Positions 40,670-48,552 of a stretch of 64,000 nt of DNA are shown piece after piece; within the stretch, counting starts at the first letter, position 1, and every line of letters begins with the position of its first letter. The position numbers and the translations under genes were made by a program. The DNA comes from DATACN01 sp038215095. Its GTDB lineage: Bacteria; Actinomycetota; Thermoleophilia; Solirubrobacterales; Thermoleophilaceae. The notes under the pieces are model-generated. The model did no database searches. It was not told the DNA's origin and saw only the letters and a program-made list of their open reading frames with translations. The DNA lies in contig JBBQRG010000001.1 of the NCBI GenBank assembly GCA_038215095.1, positions 1-64,000 on the forward strand, read 5' to 3'.

Positions 40670-41365
40670 TCAACCAGCTTGATGGATCGGGCGGACGAGG
40701 ATCTCGTTCACGTCCACGCGCGGCGGCTGGGTGAGCGCGAACATGACGGCGCGGGCGATGTCGTCGGGCTCGAGCGCGCCCTCGGGCTTGTCGTCGAAGA
40801 ACGGGGTGTCGACCATGCCCGGCTCGATGATCGTCGTCTTGATGTCCGTATCCGCGACCTCCGCGCGCAGGGCGTGGCCCATGGCGGTGACCGCCCACTT
40901 GGTCGCCGAGTAGAGCGAGCCCGGCAGCGTGCGGCGTCCGGCCACGGAGCTCGTCAGGAGCATGTGGCCGCGGCCGCCGTTCTCGCGGAAGTGCCCGAGC
41001 GCCGCGCGGATCGAGAGGGCGGCGCCCAGCACGTTGGTGTCGATCATCGACTTCCACTGCTCCACCGACTCCTCGAGGAAGCCGCGCTTGGCGCCGAAGC
41101 CGGCGTTGGCGAAGAAGGCGTCCATGCGCCCGAAGCGGTCGACGGCGGCCTTCACAAGTGCCTGCTGGTCGTCCCAGCTGGTCACGTCGCAGCGCACGGC
41201 GATCGCCTTCTCCTCGCCGCCGAGCGACTCGGCCAGGCCCTGCAGCTTGTCCTCGGAGCGCGCAGCCAGCACGACGCGGTAGTCGAACTCCACGGCGCGG
41301 CGCGCCGTGGCCTCGCCGATGCCGGTGCTGGCGCCGGTGATGACTAGGACTTGCTGGTCCGCCAT
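40670..41365 (-). CDS. Short-chain dehydrogenase/reductase
   Basis: 231 residues of the classical SDR fold. The NAD(P) loop is TGASTGIGEA near residue 10, followed by NAG (FANAGFGAKR), the catalytic serine in LTSSVAGRR and YSATK. It acts on an unknown alcohol or ketone. Start ATG 41365. The divergent gene at 41408 begins 42 bp away. Confidence 0.9.
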   Translation of the reverse strand: MADQQVLVITGASTGIGEATARRAVEFDYRVVLAARSEDKLQGLAESLGGEEKAIAVRCDVTSWDDQQALVKAAVDRFGRMDAFFANAGFGAKRGFLEESVEQWKSMIDTNVLGAALSIRAALGHFRENGGRGHMLLTSSVAGRRTLPGSLYSATKWAVTAMGHALRAEVADTDIKTTIIEPGMVDTPFFDDKPEGALEPDDIARAVMFALTQPPRVDVNEILVRPIHQAG

Positions 41366-41393
41366 GCGCCGGGTTGTATCAAGCGGGGCTGGT

Positions 41394-41399
41394 TAGGCT
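41394..41399 (+). promoter_or_regulatory. Putative -10 box of the gene at 41408
   Basis: TAGGCT, 8 nt before ATG 41408; leaderless geometry in a 42-bp divergent gap. Confidence 0.45.
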
Positions 41400-41407
41400 G
41401 CGCCGCG

Positions 41408-42400
41408 ATGGCCGCTCCCGACCCCACGCATGCCCGCTTCGCGTCCGTCGCGCCGAAGGCCGGCCACTACGAGAGCTTCTACCTGAAGGCGTGCCATCCG
41501 TCGGGCGGCCTGGGCGTGTGGATTCGCTACACGGTGCACAAGCGGCCCGGCGCCGAGCCGCTCGGCTCGCTCTGGTTCACGCTCTTCGACGCCGAGGCCG
41601 GCCGGCCGTACGCCGTGAAGGCCACGCTGCCGGCGCCGTCGGCGGGGGGAGAGGGGTGGCTGGCGATCGGGGACGCGTCGATCGGTGAGGGCCGCGCGGT
41701 GGGCGCGGCCGCCGGTGAGAGCCGCGAGGCCTCCTGGGAGCTTCGCTTCGAGGCGCCCGAACCGCCGCTGTTCCACCTGCCGGGCGACTGGATGTACCGC
41801 GCGCCGGTCCCGCGCACCAAGCTGCTCAGCCCGGCGCCGGCGGCGCGCTTCGACGGCCGCGTCGAGGCCGGCGGCCGCGAGCTCGAGCTGGCGGGCTGGC
41901 GCGGGATGATCGGCCACAACTGGGGCTCCCAGCACGCCGAGCGCTGGGTCTGGCTGCACGGACTGGGCTTCGACGGCGCGGGCGAGGGCACCTGGCTGGA
42001 CGCGGCACTCGGGCGCGTGAAGCTCGGGCCGCTCACCACGCCGTGGGTAGGAAACGGGGCGCTGTCGCTCGACGGCGAGCGGCTGGCGCTCGGCGGCCCC
42101 GGCAGGAAGGTCGAGGTGCACGAGCGGCCGGAGTCCTGCGACTTCCTGCTGTCGGGCAAGGGAGTGCGCGTGCGCGGCTCCGTGAGCGCGCCGCGCGAGC
42201 GCTCCGTGGGCTGGGTCTACGCGGATCCCGATGGCTCGGAGCACCACACGCTGAACTGCTCGATAGCCGACATGCGGCTCGCGGTGGAGCGCGATGGCGC
42301 TCCACCGCTCACGCTGTCAGTGGCCGGCGGCGCGGCCTACGAGTTCGGCATGCGAGAGCGCGACCATGGCATGCAGATAGAGCCGTTCGGCGACGGGTAG
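41408..42400 (+). CDS. Putative CrtC/AttH-like lipocalin-fold protein
   Basis: 330 residues, no signal peptide or membrane helix. The pattern WRGMIGHNWGSQHAERWVWL in the middle and the beta-rich layout recall the two-lipocalin AttH / carotenoid 1,2-hydratase (CrtC) group. Some of those hydrate or bind isoprenoids or steroids. I am not certain of the family. No carotenoid gene is nearby. It runs divergently from the SDR gene, possibly as an enzyme pair. Confidence 0.5.
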   Translation: MAAPDPTHARFASVAPKAGHYESFYLKACHPSGGLGVWIRYTVHKRPGAEPLGSLWFTLFDAEAGRPYAVKATLPAPSAGGEGWLAIGDASIGEGRAVGAAAGESREASWELRFEAPEPPLFHLPGDWMYRAPVPRTKLLSPAPAARFDGRVEAGGRELELAGWRGMIGHNWGSQHAERWVWLHGLGFDGAGEGTWLDAALGRVKLGPLTTPWVGNGALSLDGERLALGGPGRKVEVHERPESCDFLLSGKGVRVRGSVSAPRERSVGWVYADPDGSEHHTLNCSIADMRLAVERDGAPPLTLSVAGGAAYEFGMRERDHGMQIEPFGDG

Positions 42401-42433
42401 CCGTACCCATGTAAACCAGCGAGGAGGAGAGAC

Positions 42434-42865
42434 ATGCCCACGAGGAAGGCAAGCGCACGTTGGGAGGGCACGTTCAAGCGGGGCGGCGGCACCATGAAGT
42501 TCGGGAGCGGCGCCTACGAGGGGCCGTACTCGGCGGAGTCGCGCTTCGAGGAGGGCGAGGGGACCAATCCCGAGGAGCTGCTGGGAGCCGCGCACGCGGG
42601 CTGCTTCTCGATGGCGCTGTCGCTGATGCTCGGCGACGCCGGCCACGAGCCCGAGTCGATCGCGACAGACGCCGCCGTGCACATCGATCCCGCGGACGCC
42701 GGTGGCTTCGAGATCACCCGCATCGAGCTGTCCACGCGGGCCCGCGTGCCCGACATCGACGAGGACGAGTTCCAGGACGTGGCCCAGGCCGCGAAGGAGG
42801 GCTGCCCGGTGTCGAAGGCCCTGGCCGGGGTGGATATCTCGCTGCAGGCCTCGCTCGAGGGCTGA
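42434..42865 (+). CDS. OsmC-family organic hydroperoxide reductase
   Basis: 143 residues of the OsmC/Ohr fold. The first catalytic cysteine is in GAAHAGCFSMALSLML and the second in AAKEGCPVSKALAG. N-terminal TMKFGSGAYEGPYS and TNPEELLGAAHAGCF are standard OsmC. It detoxifies organic peroxides with thiol reductants. ATG 42434 has a strong Shine-Dalgarno GGAGGAGA close upstream, unlike most genes here. Confidence 0.93.
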   Translation: MPTRKASARWEGTFKRGGGTMKFGSGAYEGPYSAESRFEEGEGTNPEELLGAAHAGCFSMALSLMLGDAGHEPESIATDAAVHIDPADAGGFEITRIELSTRARVPDIDEDEFQDVAQAAKEGCPVSKALAGVDISLQASLEG

Positions 42866-42917
42866 AAGCTCGATGTCAATGCCTCATAACGTGAATTAAG
42901 TAAACCTGAGGCGAGAA

Positions 42918-43511
42918 ATGGCCGGCCTGAGCGAGAGGGACGTCGATGCAGACCCCCTCTCGCAGTTCGGCCGCTGGTTCGAGGAGGCTCGCCAGGCGGG
43001 CGTCTACGAGCCCGAGGCCGTGGCGCTGGCCACCGCCAACGCGGATGGCGCGCCGTCGGCGCGGATGGTGCTGCTGAAGGGCTACGACGAGCGCGGCTTT
43101 CGCTTCTTCACCAACTACGAGAGCCGCAAGGGCTCCGAGCTGGACGAGAACCCGCGCGCGGCGCTGCTCTTCCACTGGAAGGAGCTGGCGCGCCAGATAC
43201 GGATCGAGGGCGACGTGGAGCGCCTCCCGCCTGCTGAATCGGCCGAGTACTTCGACAGCCGCTCCTCGGAGAGCCGCCTGAGCGCGCTGGCGTCGCCCCA
43301 GAGCCGCGTGATCGGCTCGCGCGAGGAGCTGGAGCGGCGTGTAGAGGAACTGCGGGGCGGCGAAACGGCCGCTCCCGCCCACTGGGGCGGCTTTCTGCTC
43401 GTTCCTCGGGTTTACGAGTTATGGCAGCGCGGCGAGCACCGGCTGCACGATCGGTTGCGCTACCGCCGCGCGGAGGCGGGCGGGTGGGTGCTCGACCGCC
43501 TGGCTCCGTAG
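42918..43511 (+). CDS. pdxH: Pyridoxamine 5'-phosphate oxidase
   Basis: FMN enzyme forming pyridoxal 5'-phosphate. 197 residues with ARMVLLKGYDERGFRFFTNYESRKGSEL and LLFHWKELARQIRIEGDVERL, both core PNPOx motifs, and the C-terminal dimer domain ending RLHDRLRYRRAEAGGWVLDRLAP. ATG 42918 has GAGGCGAG about 3 nt upstream. It is preceded by a short unusually AT-rich stretch (42876-42905), which probably holds its promoter. Confidence 0.94.
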   Translation: MAGLSERDVDADPLSQFGRWFEEARQAGVYEPEAVALATANADGAPSARMVLLKGYDERGFRFFTNYESRKGSELDENPRAALLFHWKELARQIRIEGDVERLPPAESAEYFDSRSSESRLSALASPQSRVIGSREELERRVEELRGGETAAPAHWGGFLLVPRVYELWQRGEHRLHDRLRYRRAEAGGWVLDRLAP

Positions 43512-43514
43512 GAT
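43509..43514 (+). promoter_or_regulatory. Putative -10 box of the DivIVA-like gene, on the pdxH stop codon
   Basis: TAGGAT, 7 nt before ATG 43522; its TAG is the pdxH stop. Confidence 0.5.
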
Positions 43515-43521
43515 TGTGGTC

Positions 43522-44325
43522 ATGGCTGAGGCGCCAAAGCCCCCCGCCCCGCGGCGGAGGTCGCGGCAGCGGAGCGCCGTGGAGCGGATCCGCTCCATCG
43601 ACTTCCCGGTCTCCATGCGCGGCTACGACCGCGCCGCCGTCGACAAGTACGTCGCCGACGTGGCGCAGCTGGTCGCGGAGCTCGAGGCCACCCAGACGCG
43701 CGAGGGCGTCGTGCAGCGCGCGCTCGACGAGGTCGGCGAGCAGACCAGCGGCATCCTCCAGCACGCCCACGACACGGCGGAGGAGATCGCATCGCGCTCG
43801 CGCGCGCAGGCCGCGGACCGGCTGCAGCAGGCTGAGGACGAGGCGGAGCAGGCGCGCCGGGACGCCGACGCTTACTCGTTGCAGACGCGCGACGAGGCCG
43901 ATCGCTACGCCGACCAGGTCGTCGAGGACATGCGCCGGCTGTGGGACGAGCGCCAGCGGCTGATCGAGGACATGCGCCAGCTCGCCGACGAGGTGCTGGC
44001 CGTCGCCGACGACGCGCTCGACCGCGTGGAGCCTCCCACCACCGGCTACGTGGGCGACGACGAAGCCGAGGTGGCGGGCGAGGGCGTCGTGGCCGAGGAT
44101 CCGCCGGCCCTGGAGCCCGACCCGACGGCCGTCTGGGAGCTGCCGGTCGAGCAGCCCGGCGGCGGTGAGGCCCAGGACCCGACCCTCGACGACCCCGCGG
44201 ATGAGACGACGGCGGACGAATCCGGTGCGGGGGAGCCGACCGTGGACGAGTCCGCCGACGAGTCCGCCACGAGCGAGTTCGAAGCACCCGCCACGCCCGA
44301 GCGCGGCGACCAGGCAGCTTCCTAG
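43522..44325 (+). CDS. DivIVA-domain coiled-coil protein
   Basis: 267 residues. The DivIVA start motif IDFPVSMRGYDRAAVDKYVADVAQLV lies at about residues 28-53. A long alanine/glutamate/arginine coiled coil follows (to about 170), then an acidic disordered tail rich in E, D and T (about 175-267). DivIVA proteins mark curved or polar membrane and scaffold wall synthesis. It could fill the role of the divIVA gene that is absent from the sepF-yggT region at 1-1790. The stop shares CTAG with the opposing gene. Confidence 0.85.
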   Translation: MAEAPKPPAPRRRSRQRSAVERIRSIDFPVSMRGYDRAAVDKYVADVAQLVAELEATQTREGVVQRALDEVGEQTSGILQHAHDTAEEIASRSRAQAADRLQQAEDEAEQARRDADAYSLQTRDEADRYADQVVEDMRRLWDERQRLIEDMRQLADEVLAVADDALDRVEPPTTGYVGDDEAEVAGEGVVAEDPPALEPDPTAVWELPVEQPGGGEAQDPTLDDPADETTADESGAGEPTVDESADESATSEFEAPATPERGDQAAS

Positions 44326-44564
44326 AGCGGCAGCTTGCCGCGGCCCTTGCGGCCGGCGCGGGCGCTCTTGTTCGTGGCCTTGCGCGAGGTGCCGAAGGAC
44401 TTCGAGAAGAGCTTGCCGATGGGGCCCGGCGCCTTGCCCCCGGTGCGCTGGCCCACGCCAAGCGTGGCGTCCACGCCGCGCTGAGGGCCGCGCGAGAGGC
44501 GCGGCACGAGGAAGCCGAGGACGAGCAACAGGATGCAGACGGCGACTATCCCGGCGATGAGCAT
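44322..44564 (-). CDS. Small basic single-pass membrane protein
   Basis: 80 residues from ATG 44564 (GTG 44570 would add two). A hydrophobic helix (LIAGIVAVCILLLVLGFLVPRL) is followed by a strongly basic, glycine/serine-rich tail (KLFSKSFGTSRKATNKSARAGRKGRGK). No family recognised. The basic tail suggests contact with nucleic acid or acidic lipid; that is speculation. It is convergent with the DivIVA-like gene and shares its stop tetranucleotide. Confidence 0.6.
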   Translation of the reverse strand: MLIAGIVAVCILLLVLGFLVPRLSRGPQRGVDATLGVGQRTGGKAPGPIGKLFSKSFGTSRKATNKSARAGRKGRGKLPL

Positions 44565-44624
44565 GGACACCCAATACCCGCTCGCGGGAGTTTCGACGCC
44601 CCCCTTTCTGGCTAAGGGCAGCCC

Positions 44625-44927
44625 ATGACAGAGAACGAAAAGGACGATCAGGGCGTTGAGCGCGAGGCCGACGCCGCGGCCGCGGAGGCCGGCTCCATCG
44701 GCGGCCGCCGCGACCCCGACGAGGACCCCGCCGAGCAGGCCGTGGACGAGGCCGGCGGCGGCGAGTCCGAAGGCTTCGAGCAGGCAGAGGAAGACCTCGT
44801 CGAGCACGCCGCGCACGGCGATCCCGCGCCGGATCCGACCACTCAGGCCTTCACCCCTGAGGAGGAGTCCGACGCCGGGACGGCCGAGTACGGCGAGGCC
44901 GACGAGGAACAGTCCGACGACGCCTGA
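44625..44927 (+). CDS. Small acidic disordered protein
   Basis: 100 residues dominated by D, E, A and G (for example NEKDDQGVEREADAAAAEAG) with no hydrophobic segment. No family recognised. Start ATG 44625 has TAAGGGCAG upstream, usable either as a -10 box or as a weak ribosome binding site. It lies between two membrane protein genes. Confidence 0.55.
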   Translation: MTENEKDDQGVEREADAAAAEAGSIGGRRDPDEDPAEQAVDEAGGGESEGFEQAEEDLVEHAAHGDPAPDPTTQAFTPEEESDAGTAEYGEADEEQSDDA

Positions 44928-44957
44928 GCCGTCGGGACGTCTGCGAGACTCTCGCCC

Positions 44958-45566
44958 GTGGCCAAGCAGAAGCAGGTCCGCATGCAGATGCAGGTGGGCG
45001 CGCTCGCCGCGATCCCGCAGCTCGAGCATCGCACCGACGAGCAGCTCCAGAGCGAGTCGAAGCACCGCGTAGCCGCGAAGGCGATCCTCGGCGCGCGCGC
45101 CGCCGAGCGCTACGACGCCCCCACGGCGCGGCGCTACTTCAACGAGGCGCTGGCGGGCTGCCATCCGCAGGAGCGGCCCGCCCTGCGCCAGCTCATGAAG
45201 GCCTCGCTGGCCCAGGCCGAGCGCCGGCCGGACGAGCTCAAGGAGGCCCTGGAGAAGCTCGGCCAGGAGCCGCCTTCGGGCCGCCAGCTGTTCCTGCTGC
45301 GCATCATGGGCCTGATCGCCCCTCCCCCCGGCGCCAGCATCGTCACGCGGGCGCGCGGGATCTTCCTCCTGCTCGCCATCGTGATCGCGCTGCTGCTGAT
45401 CGGCTTCGGCCTCGCCGAGCTGGTCTCGCTGCCATTCGGCGGCGTGCGCACCGGCTTCGCCGTGCTCTACGGGCTGATGATCGTGCTGGTGGCCATCGGC
45501 GTGCTCGTGTTCTTCGGGCGGCGGCGCCAGGCGCGGGCCAAGGCAGCCCGGGCAGCCGGCGGCTAG
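44958..45566 (+). CDS. Hypothetical protein with C-terminal membrane hairpin
   Basis: 202 residues from GTG 44958. The N-terminal two thirds are charged and helical, with a TPR-like part (DAPTARRYFNEALAGCHPQERPALRQL). Two transmembrane helices (about 133-155 and 164-186) and a short basic tail follow. No family recognised. GAGACT lies 7 nt before the start. The stop shares CTAG with the thioredoxin gene. Confidence 0.62.
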   Translation: MAKQKQVRMQMQVGALAAIPQLEHRTDEQLQSESKHRVAAKAILGARAAERYDAPTARRYFNEALAGCHPQERPALRQLMKASLAQAERRPDELKEALEKLGQEPPSGRQLFLLRIMGLIAPPPGASIVTRARGIFLLLAIVIALLLIGFGLAELVSLPFGGVRTGFAVLYGLMIVLVAIGVLVFFGRRRQARAKAARAAGG

Positions 45567-46348
45567 CTCAGCGCCGCCGAGAGGCGGCGGCGGTGCTCGC
45601 GTGCGAGCGGGTCGCCCGGGCCGAGCTCGGTGAAGATGCCGACCATCGCCTTGCGCAGCAGGTCGCACCGCTCGGGATCGTCGCCGGCCTGCTGGAAGGC
45701 CTCCTGCAGCCCCTCAAGCGCGGCCGCATGGTCGCCGGCGTCATAGGAGTCGAACACGCCCTGGAGGCGGTCGTCGCCGTCGCGCTCCAGCCGCGCCCTC
45801 GCGGCCAGGCCGGCCGCGAGGAAGTCGCCGGTGGCCGAGTCGAGTAGCTCGAGCGCCTCGTCGGTGTCGCCGCGGCCCAGCAGCAGCCGGCCCAGCTCGC
45901 GCTTGGCCTCGGTCTTGCCGGGGTCGAGCTCGAGCGCCTGGCGCAGCGCCTGCTCGTCGCCCTCGGCGGCGCCGCGCTCGGCCAGCTCGTCGGCCTGTGA
46001 GGGCACCAGCGCGTCGAAGAAGCTCTCGACCTCCGCCGGCGGCACCGCGCCGGTGAACTCGGAGGCCATGAGGCCGTCGCGAAACGCCTTCACGTTCGGG
46101 ATGCCCTGCACCCCGAACGCCTGCGCCAGCCGCTGGTTCTTGTCGGTGTCGACCTTGGCCAGCTCGACCTTGCCGGCGCGCGCGGCCACGGCGCGCTCGA
46201 GCACCGGCGTGAGCTGCTTGCACGGGCCGCACCAGTCGGCCCAGAAGTCCACCACGACGGGGACCTGGTGCGAGCGCGCGACGACGCGCGACTCGAAGTC
46301 CGCCTCGTCGACGTCGTAGACGCTGGGGCTCGCCGGTTCGGTGGTCAT
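45563..46348 (-). CDS. Thioredoxin-TPR protein (CnoX/YbbN-like)
   Basis: 261 residues. A thioredoxin domain (about 10-115) with FWADWCGPCKQLTP is followed by a helical tetratricopeptide part (about 120-261) with LELDPGKTEAKRELGRLLLGRGDTDEALELL. This two-domain plan is that of CnoX/YbbN, a co-chaperone holdase. Actinobacterial members usually keep the CGPC pair, as here. Start ATG 46348; the promoter overlaps that of the divergent HAD gene. Confidence 0.9.
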   Translation of the reverse strand: MTTEPASPSVYDVDEADFESRVVARSHQVPVVVDFWADWCGPCKQLTPVLERAVAARAGKVELAKVDTDKNQRLAQAFGVQGIPNVKAFRDGLMASEFTGAVPPAEVESFFDALVPSQADELAERGAAEGDEQALRQALELDPGKTEAKRELGRLLLGRGDTDEALELLDSATGDFLAAGLAARARLERDGDDRLQGVFDSYDAGDHAAALEGLQEAFQQAGDDPERCDLLRKAMVGIFTELGPGDPLAREHRRRLSAALS

Positions 46349-46354
46349 GCCACT

Positions 46355-46364
46355 GACCTAGGCT
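46355..46364. promoter_or_regulatory. Interleaved divergent -10 boxes in a 22-bp gap
   Basis: Plus strand TAGGCT (46359-46364) is 6 nt before GTG 46371. Minus strand TAGGTC (46360 to 46355) is 6 nt before ATG 46348. The palindromic CCTAGG between the two genes supplies parts of both. Confidence 0.5.
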
Positions 46365-46370
46365 AGCGGC

Positions 46371-47174
46371 GTGCCCCTTTCACCCCTGGCCGACGGCTAC
46401 GACCAGTTCATCCTCGACCTGGACGGCTGCGTCTGGGTGGGCGACGAGCCCACGCCGGGCGCGCCGGAGACGATCGCAGAGCTGCGCGAGCAGGGCAAGC
46501 GCGTGGCCTTCGCGACCAACAACTCCTTCAACGCCACCGAGGACTTCGTGACCCGCCTCTGGGGCCTGGGTGTGCGAGCGTCGCTGGCGGACGTGGTCAC
46601 GGTCGGGGGCGCCGTCCAGCACCTGCTCGCCGAGACGCGCAGCGGGCGCACGGCGTTCGTTCTCGGCACCGGCGCGATGGTTAAGCACGTGTCCGACGCG
46701 GGCCTAAAGCCGATGAACGGCACCGACCTCGCCTCGCGCGCCGACGTCGTGATCGTGGCCAGCAGCCTCGACTACGACTACGACGACATCCGCAACGCGA
46801 CGCTGGCAATCAGCCGCGGCGCCGACTTCCTCGCCACGGGCCGCGACCCCACCTACCCCCAGCCCGACGGCGACTGGCCCGGCATCGGCGCGACCGTGGC
46901 CGCCGTCGAGTACGCAACCGGACGCACCGCCCAGATCGTCGGCAAGCCCGAGCCCCAGCTGCTCCTGACGGCGCTCGACCGCCTCGGCGAGGGCCGCACG
47001 CTCGTGGTGGGCGACCGCCTCGACAGCGACATCGCGGCGGCCGCCAGCGCCGAGCTGGACTCCGCGCTGGTGTTCACCGGCGGCTCCAGCCGCGAAGACC
47101 TCGACGCCCTCGACGGCGGCAAGCCGAGGCCGGCGCACGTGGCCGACAGCCTGGCGGAGCTGCTCACACGCTGA
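46371..47174 (+). CDS. HAD superfamily phosphatase, NagD type (IIA)
   Basis: 267 residues. Motif I is FILDLDGCVWVGDE, motif II FATNNSFN, and the C-terminal motifs are VGKPEPQLLLTALD and VVGDRLDSDIAAAASA. The cap sits between them as in NagD and 4-nitrophenylphosphatase-like enzymes. The substrate is unknown; sugar or glycerol phosphates are common. Start GTG 46371, 22 bp from the divergent thioredoxin start. Confidence 0.9.
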   Translation: MPLSPLADGYDQFILDLDGCVWVGDEPTPGAPETIAELREQGKRVAFATNNSFNATEDFVTRLWGLGVRASLADVVTVGGAVQHLLAETRSGRTAFVLGTGAMVKHVSDAGLKPMNGTDLASRADVVIVASSLDYDYDDIRNATLAISRGADFLATGRDPTYPQPDGDWPGIGATVAAVEYATGRTAQIVGKPEPQLLLTALDRLGEGRTLVVGDRLDSDIAAAASAELDSALVFTGGSSREDLDALDGGKPRPAHVADSLAELLTR

Positions 47175-47672
47175 CTATGCGCTGAGCTCGAGGGGCTCCA
47201 CCTCCTCCAGCTCGACGCCCACCAGGGCGCACGCCTCCAGCGTGAGACGCAGCCCGGCGCCGGCCGCGGCCGCCAGCGACTCGCGCGGGTCGGCGCCGCG
47301 GGCTTCGTGGAGGTGGGCGGCGCACACCGCGGCCACGAAGTCCGTGTGGCGGTTGCCGTGGAGCGCCACCGCGCCCTTGGAGCGCAGCTCGCGCCGTAGC
47401 AGCGGCAGCAGCTCCTCGAGCAGCTCCGCTTCGTCGGTGTCGGGCTTCAGCGGCAGGTGGATCGACGAAATGCCCGCCCGCTCGTAGTCGGGCAGGTTGT
47501 GCCTGGTGGACATGACGCTCACGATGAGGCGCACGCCGTTCGCCTTGAGGTACGCGAGCTCGCCCTCGCGGCGCTCGGGGCGGTGGCTCCTCCCCCCTCC
47601 GCCGGGCCGCTCGAGGGCGCACAGCTTGCGCGGGCGCGCCCACCAGATCCTGCGTGGCTTCAGCTCATCCAT
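47175..47672 (-). CDS. Dual-specificity-phosphatase-like protein without the catalytic cysteine
   Basis: 165 residues from ATG 47672. The middle part (ELAYLKANGVRLIVSVMSTRHNLPDYERAG, then SSIHLPLKPDTDE) follows the DSP/PTP layout. The signature loop, expected as HCxxGxxR, reads VALHGNRHTDF, so the cysteine nucleophile is missing. A pseudo-phosphatase or a different use of the fold is likely. The family call is tentative. An earlier ATG at 47732 overlaps the start of the divergent gene. Confidence 0.5.
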   Translation of the reverse strand: MDELKPRRIWWARPRKLCALERPGGGGRSHRPERREGELAYLKANGVRLIVSVMSTRHNLPDYERAGISSIHLPLKPDTDEAELLEELLPLLRRELRSKGAVALHGNRHTDFVAAVCAAHLHEARGADPRESLAAAAGAGLRLTLEACALVGVELEEVEPLELSA

Positions 47673-47716
47673 GACCGGTGAAGTCCGAGGCGCGGGAAGT
47701 TCGCCCCCGGCCTCCT

Positions 47717-47722
47717 TAGACT
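47717..47722 (+). promoter_or_regulatory. Putative -10 box of the class II amidotransferase gene
   Basis: TAGACT, 8 nt before ATG 47731. It heads the run of coupled genes to 52238. Confidence 0.5.
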
Positions 47723-47730
47723 TGCGCGCC

Positions 47731-48552
47731 ATGTGCCGGGTCTTTGGCTGTGTGGCCGCCGATGCGGTCTCCATCCGCCACGAGCTGCTCGAGGCGAAGA
47801 ACCCCATGATCCGCCAGTCCGAGCACCACGACTCCGGCTGGGGCATGGCGGTCTACCAGCGTCCCGACGGGGTCGACTGCAACCGGGTGCGCTTCCCCGA
47901 GGCGGCCCACCAGAATGACGGCTTCCAGGCGGCCACGGAGCAGCGCGGGCGCATCTTCAACGTGCACGTCCGCCGCGCGACGATGGGCGGCCTCTCGCTC
48001 GAGAACACCCACCCCTTCACGCTCGGCAACTACTCCTTCGGCCATAACGGCACGGTGCTCTACTACCCGCGCCTGCTCGACGACGGCGTGCGCGAGCCCG
48101 CGGGCGACACCGACTCGGAGGTGCTCTTCCACTTCCTCATGAACGCGTACGACCCGGCCGAGCCGGCGGACTCGCTGCGGCGCGGGATCACCGAGGTCGT
48201 GGAGCGCTCCCCCTTCTCCGGGCTGAACTTCCTCTTCTCGGACGGCGAGAGGCTCTACGCCTACAGGCTCGGGATCTTCGAGCTGCACTGGCTGGCGCGG
48301 CCGGGGCAGCTGCTCGTGGCCTCCGAGGAGCTGACCCGGGGCGAGGCCTGGCACAGCGTCCAGCAGGACGTGCTCCTCTGTCTCGACCCGGACGACCTCG
48401 AGGAGCCGCACGCGGAGCGGCTGCTCGGCGACGAGATCGTGGCGCGCGCGGACATCCGCAAGTTCGAAGAGGGATCGGGGCTGCGGGGCTCCGAGCGCGG
48501 CGACTTCGCGGCCGCCCGGGCGGCCAAGATGGCCGCGTCCGCCGGCGGGTGA
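47731..48552 (+). CDS. Class II glutamine amidotransferase (GATase_4, YafJ/EgtC-like)
   Basis: 273 residues beginning MCRVFGCVA. Cys2 is the N-terminal nucleophile after methionine removal. ENTHPFTLGNYSFGHNGTV matches the conserved NTHPF and GHNG region. Members include EgtC (ergothioneine) and YafJ of unknown role. None of the other egt genes is present, so the substrate is open. The stop overlaps the next GTG (GTGA), and the following genes make lipid and peptidoglycan modifications. Confidence 0.9.
   Translation: MCRVFGCVAADAVSIRHELLEAKNPMIRQSEHHDSGWGMAVYQRPDGVDCNRVRFPEAAHQNDGFQAATEQRGRIFNVHVRRATMGGLSLENTHPFTLGNYSFGHNGTVLYYPRLLDDGVREPAGDTDSEVLFHFLMNAYDPAEPADSLRRGITEVVERSPFSGLNFLFSDGERLYAYRLGIFELHWLARPGQLLVASEELTRGEAWHSVQQDVLLCLDPDDLEEPHAERLLGDEIVARADIRKFEEGSGLRGSERGDFAAARAAKMAASAGG

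Noticed and set aside
42876..42905. AT-rich patch before pdxH as an insertion scar
   Set aside because: It is only about 30 bp and has no flanking repeats; a promoter region is the simpler reading.
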